A stretch of DNA of 11,870 nt from DATLFA01 sp039934635 (GTDB lineage Bacteria > Actinomycetota > Acidimicrobiia > Acidimicrobiales > WLNW01), in the NCBI GenBank assembly GCA_039934635.1, contig JBDTLT010000174.1, positions 1 to 11,870 on the forward strand, given 5' to 3'. The notes under the pieces were generated by a model. That model worked only from the letters and a program-made list of their open reading frames with translations, was not told where the DNA came from and did no database searches. Shown in pieces: positions 7,396 to 11,870 of the stretch. Numbering within the stretch: the stretch's first letter is position 1; every line of letters begins with the position of its first letter. Both the position numbers and the translations under genes were made by a program.

Positions 7396-7761
7396 ATGGA
7401 TGACGCGTTTGCGGACCGTTTCGATGCCCTTTCCTTCGCAAACGACGAGCCCGTCCACATCTTTCGATCAGACCGGTACGGCCACAACGACGAGGGTGTT
7501 TGGATGCCTGAGACGCTCTGGCATCGCCTGCGTTATATTGGGACCGCCTACAGCCTTCATCTGTTGCCGCTGCTCGATGGCACGACCGATCCAGTGTTCT
7601 TGAACCCGCAGCAAGTCGCACAGTTCCTCCGCGAACTCCACTTCATAACGTTGACGGTCGACGATCCTTTGCTGAGGGAACAAGTCTCAGCACTCGTAGC
7701 GACGTCTCGCTTGCCATCCGAGGGCGCCTCGAAGGACAAGCTCGGCATCGAGTTTCCCTAG
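7396..7761 (+). CDS. Small soluble hypothetical protein
   Basis: This 121-residue protein has good globular composition and no signal peptide or membrane helix. Notable parts are FRSDRYGHNDEGVWMPETLW (residues about 23-42), a hydrophobic core segment LHLLPLLDG, then FLNPQQVAQFLRELHFI (about 68-84), and a tail ending LGIEFP. The start is the first ATG. No Shine-Dalgarno sequence precedes it, so a leaderless transcript or an undetected upstream start is possible; the in-frame codons just before read D-C-T-I-C-A-A-E-L-R back to a TGA at 7342. It converges with the 137-residue gene on the other strand, 73 bases away. I do not recognise the family. Size, acidity and lack of motifs would fit an immunity or adaptor protein, which is a guess. 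Confidence 0.78.
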   Translation: MDDAFADRFDALSFANDEPVHIFRSDRYGHNDEGVWMPETLWHRLRYIGTAYSLHLLPLLDGTTDPVFLNPQQVAQFLRELHFITLTVDDPLLREQVSALVATSRLPSEGASKDKLGIEFP

Positions 7762-7834
7762 GGAGCAATGGATCCTCCGCCGCCGAGGGTTGATGTTCAG
7801 AAGGTGCGAGGTTTTCGACGGCCGTCTGTGGGCT

Positions 7835-8248
7835 CTAGGTCTCTACGTCGTCAGGCATCGTTCCGCGCACTTCGAACACTTTGAACGCCGCGTCACCGGC
7901 TCGACGCAGCTCATCCCACTCAGGAAGCTGCTGTACTTGTGGCAACGCAGGCAGATCGCGCGGCAGTCTCTCCGCCAGGCGGTCCCACGTCGTGTGGAAG
8001 TCGCGGATCGCGCGCACCTCGGCGTCGGAGTAGACGTCCGGTAGTTCTTGCGTACGTGGATCACCGTGCACCCAATCCGCCCACATCTCGATCATCTCGT
8101 TGGGTACCCAGGCGATCGGGGCGTTGGCCTGGTATCTCTGCTGCTCCTCGAATGAAGACACGGTCTTCAAGTATTCGATGATCCGATTGCGAATTCGTTG
8201 ATTGACGAGGCGCCTCGTTGGCTCAGAGCTCGACTCAGTAGAAGCCAT
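7835..8248 (-). CDS. Small acidic, mostly helical hypothetical protein
   Basis: This is a 137-residue cytosolic protein with no signal peptide or membrane helix. The first helix region reads RIRNRIIEYLKTVSSFEEQ, followed by PIAWVPNEMIEMWADWV, then VYSDAEVRAIRDFHTTWDRL and a last helix DELRRAGDAAFKVFEVRG. The tryptophan and proline positions (WVPNE, MWADWV, LPEWDEL) suggest a conserved fold. The ATG at 8248 follows a Ser/Glu-rich start, MASTESSSEP. No Shine-Dalgarno sequence is visible; AATACT five bases before the ATG could serve as a -10 for a leaderless message. It is divergent from the HEAT-repeat gene across a 203-base gap and convergent with the preceding small gene. No family recognised. 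Confidence 0.82.
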   Translation of the reverse strand: MASTESSSEPTRRLVNQRIRNRIIEYLKTVSSFEEQQRYQANAPIAWVPNEMIEMWADWVHGDPRTQELPDVYSDAEVRAIRDFHTTWDRLAERLPRDLPALPQVQQLPEWDELRRAGDAAFKVFEVRGTMPDDVET

Positions 8249-8431
8249 GTCCGAGTATTGCCGCTTGCCTCAGAGTGCGCTGCGCTTGTCGCCCGACGGT
8301 GCCGATCGCCGTGCTCGAGCCGCGCCGATGTGGGCGCCAAGGACAAGGGACAAGGGGGTGAGATTGCGAACGTGCGAGGGTTGATCAAATATGTTGCCGG
8401 CGCCAGCGCGGTCGGTGCTGAGGGGGGGTTC

Positions 8432-8445
8432 GACTACCGTAGTCT
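8432..8445 (+). promoter_or_regulatory. Dyad over a possible -10 box of a leaderless promoter
   Basis: GACTAC-C-GTAGTC (8432-8444) is a perfect inverted repeat around one central base. TAGTCT (8440-8445), a TAnnnT -10 candidate, overlaps its right arm and ends six bases before the ATG at 8452, the spacing typical of leaderless messages. No convincing -35 lies upstream. A repressor binding this dyad would block the -10. The G-run at 8421-8428 is too far away to be a ribosome site. Confidence 0.33.
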
Positions 8446-8451
8446 TCGACC

Positions 8452-9996
8452 ATGCGGTGGTGGAGGCGATCGACGGGGGCACCGCCTCGGGAGGCGACGC
8501 CGCCAATTGTTGTCCGTCTATTGGAAGATGCCGATCATCTGCCCCACTGGCTGCGCCGTCTGGTCTTGACGGCGCCCGACCTCGAGCACACGGTCGAGGT
8601 GATCGGGCGTCTCGTGCGTGAGGTTCCCAGTTCACAACTCTCACCGCTCGACATTGCTGTTCGACACAGGGCGGGCTGGGATGACGCGGGGTGGCGGGCG
8701 CTGCGACCTGACGATGTTCGCGAAATGGTACGGCGAGTGCGTGATCCGTTGGGTGTCGCTGCTGCTACGTCGATGCATGGCAATGGCCATGTGCGCGAGG
8801 CGGCGGTGGTCGAACTGGGCGAGCTCGAGTCGGGGCCGGAGTTGCGCTGGCTCCTTTTGCGTACCGTTGATTGGGTTTCTCCGGTGAGCGAACTCGCGAC
8901 GCAGCTCGTTCATTCACGGCTGACCCCGGCGAATCGGGTGCGGTACGCGACGTGGTTGGTCGATGCACTGCCGTTCGTCGCGAGTCAACGGTTTCGCGAG
9001 TCAACCGCGGTGGCCGCTCTGAGAGCCGAGATCCACGACGTCTGTCTCGATCGGGCGGTGACCGATGCCCTGTGGGATGGCCTTGAGCATCGAGACCGCG
9101 CTGTGCGACGCGCGGCGACCCATGCACTTGCGAGTCACAACGACGAGATCTTGCGTCTCCTTCTCGCGGTGAGGCCCGAAGATCCAGTGAGCATGGCAGA
9201 AGTTGCGGCAGCGGCACTCGCGAACGACGCCGTATGCCAACAGGCCGCGTTGTTGTTGTCGCGCTCAACTCTGCCGCGGGTGCGGGCCGCGGCGCTGTGG
9301 CATCTCACGCATCACGATCACGAGTACTCGGGGCAGCTCGCCGATGCGCTGGGCGATCGCTCGGCGGCGGTGCGCGACGTTGCCCAGCGCGTCGTGGGTC
9401 GTGACGGCGGCGACGCGCTCGTGTACTACCGCGCTGCGATCGATGAGCGGCCGTTGGCCGCGCTGCTCGGATTGGGCGATCTCGGAACCGTCGACGACGC
9501 CGACATCGCGGCACGTTACGTCGACGATCCGGGACGCGTTGGTATCGCGGCGATGCGAGTCATCGCCCGCAAGGGCGACGCTCGGCATCTGCCGATGTTG
9601 CTTGATGCAGCGCTGCGAGGCGACGGTGGCCGCGCTGATGCAGCGACCAAAGGCCTGGCCAGGAGTGTCGTCAGCGAAGAGATTGCAGAACTCGCTTGGG
9701 ATGAAGCCCGACACGCGCCTGCCCTTCGCCAAAAGCGGATTCTTCGGTACCTGGTCGGCCGTTCGAACCGTTGGTCGCGCCTTCAGATCGGCTTGCGCGC
9801 CTCGGTCGCGGCTGACGAAGATCTGCGAGACCTCGGCAGTGCGACCATCGATCGCGTACTCGCCTCATGGAATTCGTCTGCGACGCGACCGACTCAGCAC
9901 CAACTCGACGAAATCCGCCGTCACTTGGCCAGCAGAGCGCACAACCTGTCGCTCGCAATCGCGACCGAGGTCGCCGATCTCATCCGCTATTGGTAG
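8452..9996 (+). CDS. HEAT-repeat protein
   Basis: This is a 514-residue soluble protein made almost entirely of alpha-helix pairs. Repeat-like units are clear around residues 112-135 (HVREAAVVELGEL), 215-240 (DRAVRRAATHALASHNDEIL), 272-300 (LPRVRAAALWHL) and 302-315 (DRSAAVRDVAQRVVG), each with the V-R-x-A-A pattern of HEAT repeats. Such solenoids act as protein- or nucleic-acid-binding scaffolds rather than enzymes, and I see no catalytic motif. The start at the ATG at 8452 lacks a Shine-Dalgarno sequence but lies six bases after a TAGTCT -10 candidate. It is divergent from the 137-residue gene. Directly after its stop, the +1 frame keeps coding-like sequence to 10153, so a C-terminal frameshift is possible. 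HEAT-like folds of the ALK family are DNA glycosylases, but the residues here give no reason to claim that. Confidence 0.9.
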   Translation: MRWWRRSTGAPPREATPPIVVRLLEDADHLPHWLRRLVLTAPDLEHTVEVIGRLVREVPSSQLSPLDIAVRHRAGWDDAGWRALRPDDVREMVRRVRDPLGVAAATSMHGNGHVREAAVVELGELESGPELRWLLLRTVDWVSPVSELATQLVHSRLTPANRVRYATWLVDALPFVASQRFRESTAVAALRAEIHDVCLDRAVTDALWDGLEHRDRAVRRAATHALASHNDEILRLLLAVRPEDPVSMAEVAAAALANDAVCQQAALLLSRSTLPRVRAAALWHLTHHDHEYSGQLADALGDRSAAVRDVAQRVVGRDGGDALVYYRAAIDERPLAALLGLGDLGTVDDADIAARYVDDPGRVGIAAMRVIARKGDARHLPMLLDAALRGDGGRADAATKGLARSVVSEEIAELAWDEARHAPALRQKRILRYLVGRSNRWSRLQIGLRASVAADEDLRDLGSATIDRVLASWNSSATRPTQHQLDEIRRHLASRAHNLSLAIATEVADLIRYW

Positions 9997-10153
9997 TCCG
10001 TCGTCGGCGCCAGGACGCGACCACGCGCCAATCGACGCCGCCACGATCAGGGACCTCAACGCATTCCTCAACAGGAATTCGCGCTGGTTGCCGACGAGCG
10101 ATCGCGCCCTGCTGCTCCGCGTTCTGTGTCACAAGCGAAGCCGCAACGCTTGA
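9997..10153 (+). pseudogene. Coding-like tail in the +1 frame after the HEAT gene
   Basis: About 42 codons (10025-10153) read APIDAATIRDLNAFLNRN, then WLPTSDRALLLRVLCHKR, ending in TGA. About four fifths of third bases are G or C and the helix pattern is good, unlike a shadow frame. There is no ATG or GTG start between the HEAT stop and this segment in the same frame. It is either the displaced C-terminus of the HEAT protein after a one-base slip near 9990, or the remnant of a lost gene. Confidence 0.3.
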
Positions 10154-10220
10154 TACGGGGCGATATGGGCCATCATGAACGGTCGATGTTTGCGCTGGCA
10201 GGTGGCGCTATTCGGCACTC

Positions 10221-10250
10221 GCCGATATCGGCCAACACGGTCTATATATT
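10221..10250 (+). promoter_or_regulatory. AT-rich -10 box with upstream palindrome
   Basis: TATATT (10245-10250) is the most AT-rich hexamer of the neighbourhood and an almost perfect -10. The 12-base perfect palindrome GCCGATATCGGC (10221-10232) covers the place where a -35 box would sit, and no TTGACA-like box is present. This layout suits a promoter controlled by a regulator bound over the -35. Transcription would begin near 10257, leaving a leader of about 155 bases before the beta-propeller gene at 10413. Confidence 0.38.
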
Positions 10251-10412
10251 ACTGGGGTTCAGGCGCCTGTCGAAGCGGCTTTGCGGATCGAGTGTCGACG
10301 TTGAGTGTCGGTCGCTGGTTCGCGCTGCCGCTGGAAAGGGCGGCGAGACGCTGCGGTTGGAACGATCGCGGCTCGGACGGTGTAGGTGCAGCGGCGTACG
10401 CTTTGGGTGCAG

Positions 10413-11537
10413 ATGACTTTGGGGGTGACGGTGACGACGATCGAGCGCCGCCCAAACATTGCTGGGCTCGTGATGACGGCGGTGGTTCTGATGGCGGGCG
10501 GCCTCGTATGGGTGGTGGCGCGGTCGCAGGGCGATAACGAGGTGGTGCCGTCGACCGCTGCAGCAGTCTCGTCGACGAGCACGCGTGCTGCGGCCTCGTC
10601 GGCGTCGTCTTCGGCGTCCACTGTGCCGGCGTCGGTGCTTGATCGCGCATTGCCGTCGGCGTCAGGTGTCGTGTTGTTCGCGCATATCGCTGATCCGAGT
10701 GCGGTGCTGCGGATCGATGTCGACCGGGGCACGGTCGTCACCACGCGGGTGGGCCCGGTGACGAGTACGGCCCCGGCGTTTCTTGCGGTGGGTCCGTCAG
10801 CGGCGGTGGTGCGGCCCTACGACAACGTGTCTGGTTACGTGGTGGCCGACAGCGGTTCGGTCAGTGATCCGGCTGGTTTGCTGAGCGGTGGCACGTCGAT
10901 GGTTTGTTCGGACGGTCGCCGTGATCGTGTATGGCTGGCCCATGAGTCACTCGTGCAAGTCGGCTATGACGGATCGCTCAAGGCGCAAGTTGGTGGCGCA
11001 CAGCAGCTTCTCCCCGTTGGCTGCGACGGCGCCGGCGAGATGCTGTATCGCAGCGGTAGCGACACGCTGGTCACCGCAGAGGGTCCGCCCACGTTGATCA
11101 CGACGAACAAGGTGATCGCTGCCGGCCCCCAGACATTTCTCGTGCGCGACTGCGCAGCAACCGCAGCGTGCGCGCTCACTGTGATCGATCGCACATCGGG
11201 GCAGCGGCGCTCGCTCACCGTCGACTCTGCTGCGGTGACACCGCCGTCGTTCCCGGTACTGGCCGAAGGTCGTATCGGCTCGATCTCGCCTGATGGTCAC
11301 ACCGCCGCGGTGTTTCGTGCGCAACGGGAAGTCGTTTTCGTCGACCTGGTGACCGGCTTCGGGCAAGGCATCAGCGCAATAGGCGGGGAGTTCCAGTCGT
11401 TCGTGTGGTCGCCCAATAGCCGCTACCTGTTCTGGATCACCGGCAACAACAAGTTGTTCGCGTTCGACCGCGACACCCGCGATTTCATACCTCTCGGGAC
11501 AAACAACATTCTCGCGCTCGCTGGTCGACTGACTTGA
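10413..11537 (+). CDS. Membrane-anchored beta-propeller-like protein
   Basis: This protein of about 374 residues has a short basic N-terminus (TIERRPN), one membrane helix (about residues 16-36, AGLVMTAVVLMAGGLVWVV), and a Ser/Ala/Thr-rich linker (about 45-75). A beta-rich outer domain follows, with repeated strand-turn units such as VLRIDVDRG, AVFRAQREVVFVDLVTG and WSPNSRYLFWITGNNKLFAF. The last unit is of the WD40/TolB-like type, so a propeller fold is likely; no enzyme motif is seen. It should face the outside. The start is uncertain: GTG 10386, ATG 10413 (GGGTG three bases before) and GTG 10431 (GGGGG five bases before) are all in frame. I chose the ATG; the choice does not change the anchor. 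Four cysteines lie in the outer domain. The gene sits next to the element's end, with no obvious operon partner. Confidence 0.83.
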   Translation: MTLGVTVTTIERRPNIAGLVMTAVVLMAGGLVWVVARSQGDNEVVPSTAAAVSSTSTRAAASSASSSASTVPASVLDRALPSASGVVLFAHIADPSAVLRIDVDRGTVVTTRVGPVTSTAPAFLAVGPSAAVVRPYDNVSGYVVADSGSVSDPAGLLSGGTSMVCSDGRRDRVWLAHESLVQVGYDGSLKAQVGGAQQLLPVGCDGAGEMLYRSGSDTLVTAEGPPTLITTNKVIAAGPQTFLVRDCAATAACALTVIDRTSGQRRSLTVDSAAVTPPSFPVLAEGRIGSISPDGHTAAVFRAQREVVFVDLVTGFGQGISAIGGEFQSFVWSPNSRYLFWITGNNKLFAFDRDTRDFIPLGTNNILALAGRLT

Positions 11538-11622
11538 TGCCCGCCACGAGTTGGCCGACCTCATCACCGCCACCCCGGCGCAAGCGATCGCGGGAATCGC
11601 GACGCACACACTGCTGCCCTAG
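11533..11622 (+). pseudogene. Orphan 3' gene end
   Basis: Immediately behind the propeller gene, another frame reads HELADLITATPAQAIAGIA, then THTLLP and TAG. Nearly every third base is G or C, as in real genes here. An in-frame TGA at 11530 cuts it off upstream and there is no ATG or GTG. It looks like the last 28 codons of a gene whose body was lost or replaced, next to the attachment site. I cannot name the parent gene. Confidence 0.32.
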
Positions 11623-11642
11623 AGGCGATCGCGCACGCGTCT

Positions 11643-11661
11643 CTTGCTAACCGATTGCTAA
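11643..11661 (+). repeat. Direct repeat TTGCTAAC x2, 11 bp apart
   Basis: TTGCTAAC occurs at 11643-11650 and 11654-11661, separated by CGA. The period of 11 bases puts both copies on the same face of the helix. About 120 bases inside a tRNA attachment site, such repeats are reasonable candidates for arm-type integrase or excisionase binding sites. The sequence shows the repeat; the role is inferred. Confidence 0.5.
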
Positions 11662-11687
11662 CGAACGCGCCGAAACACGCCAGTTCG

Positions 11688-11715
11688 AGCGAACACGCGC
11701 TGGACAGCGCGTTCG
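11688..11715. repeat. Inverted repeat (hairpin) between the arm repeats and the tRNA fragment
   Basis: GCGAAC-(AC)-GCGCT pairs with AGCGC-GTTCGC across a GGAC loop: an 11-bp stem with a two-base bulge. No T-run follows, so it is not a standard terminator. Shorter variants of the left arm (AACGCGCC at 11663, AACACGCGCC at 11733) lie on either side, which suggests a cluster of protein binding sites in the attachment region. Confidence 0.45.
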
Positions 11716-11779
11716 CGAATGTGCCGATGAAGCAACACGCGCCGGAATATGCGGCATGACCTGGACGTATGCGTACCGT

Positions 11780-11832
11780 CTTAAACCCCTTGGTCCGCGA
11801 GGGCTTGCGGGTTCAAATCCCGCCCCGGGCAC
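11780..11832 (+). other. tRNA-Leu(TAA) 3' fragment: attachment site of an integrated element
   Basis: The fragment begins in the anticodon loop (CTTAAAC, anticodon TAA at 11782-11784). It continues with a class II long variable arm (GGTCC-GCGA-GGGCT, 11792-11805), the T-arm (GCGGG-TTCAAAT-CCCGC, 11807-11823) and the 3' acceptor strand CCCGGGC plus A (11824-11831). No CCA is encoded. The 5' half is absent: no GCCCGGG lies about 85 bases upstream, and ACCGT before the loop cannot pair with CCCCT after it. Tyrosine integrases commonly cross over in the anticodon loop of tRNA genes, leaving such a displaced 3' piece at the far end of the insert. The complete tRNA-Leu should lie at the other end. 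Confidence 0.78.
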
Positions 11833-11870
11833 GTGACTGACCCGCGGTTTCGTGCACTCATGAAGATCGT

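Noticed and set aside
7818..7827. GACGGCCGTC palindrome between the convergent genes as a terminator
   Set aside because: It has no loop and no T-run, and ten-base palindromes are expected by chance in such GC-rich DNA.
9203..9996. Long + strand frame inside the HEAT-repeat gene
   Set aside because: Within the gene it is a shadow frame with Arg/Cys/Ser-rich translation. Only its end, after 9996, looks coding.
11647..11832. A - strand frame beginning MPGAGFEPASPRGPRG
   Set aside because: This is the antisense translation of the tRNA T-arm and acceptor strand. GAGFEPA-type peptides are a known artefact of tRNA 3' ends, not real proteins.
11761..11832. A complete tRNA gene at the right end
   Set aside because: Only the part from the anticodon loop onward folds; there is no matching 5' acceptor strand, D-arm or 5' anticodon strand upstream.
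1..11870. CRISPR array or long tandem repeats
   Set aside because: No regularly spaced direct repeats of 20-40 bases were seen on reading either strand; the only clear direct repeat is the 8-base TTGCTAAC pair.

Overview
The window is high-GC DNA with actinobacterial character: GC-rich third codon positions, GTG starts, several genes without a clear ribosome binding site, and a MobF-type conjugation protein. Acidimicrobiia or a relative is my guess. The assignment rests on sequence style only. The window looks like the end of an integrated conjugative or mobilisable element. It opens inside a large relaxase/helicase gene and closes at a tRNA-Leu 3' fragment that has no 5' half, as expected where such an element re-joins the chromosome.

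Left part (1-4718, all + strand): a 5'-truncated MobF relaxase/helicase; a gap with a good promoter; a 518-residue PD-(D/E)XK nuclease-like protein of unknown job; and a 94-residue conserved small protein. The relaxase and the nuclease-like protein, although unrelated, share a tail of the form R-E-R-[ED]-[IL]-[DE]-M-G-I close to their C-termini. This could be a common recognition tag, for example for the conjugation coupling protein.

Middle part (4719-8451) is loosely packed. It holds a secreted lipoprotein with six further cysteines (- strand), a possible one-helix mini-protein (- strand), a three-helix small membrane protein (+), and two small soluble proteins of unknown family that converge on each other (7396-7761 + and 7835-8248 -). 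The stretches 4719-5098, 6008-6740 and 7080-7395 hold little convincing coding sequence.

Right part (8452-11832): a HEAT-repeat scaffold protein preceded by a dyad over a candidate -10 box; a short out-of-frame coding-like tail after it; a promoter-like site with a palindrome; a membrane-anchored beta-propeller-like protein; an orphan 3' gene end; two TTGCTAAC direct repeats 11 bp apart and a hairpin; and then the tRNA-Leu fragment. Sequence after about 11832 is probably chromosome. No integrase, excisionase, coupling protein or mating-channel gene is visible, so the rest of the element should lie to the left of the window.

Most accessory genes cannot be named from sequence reading alone. 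The best candidates for something undescribed are the shared C-terminal tail and the nuclease-like protein that carries it.
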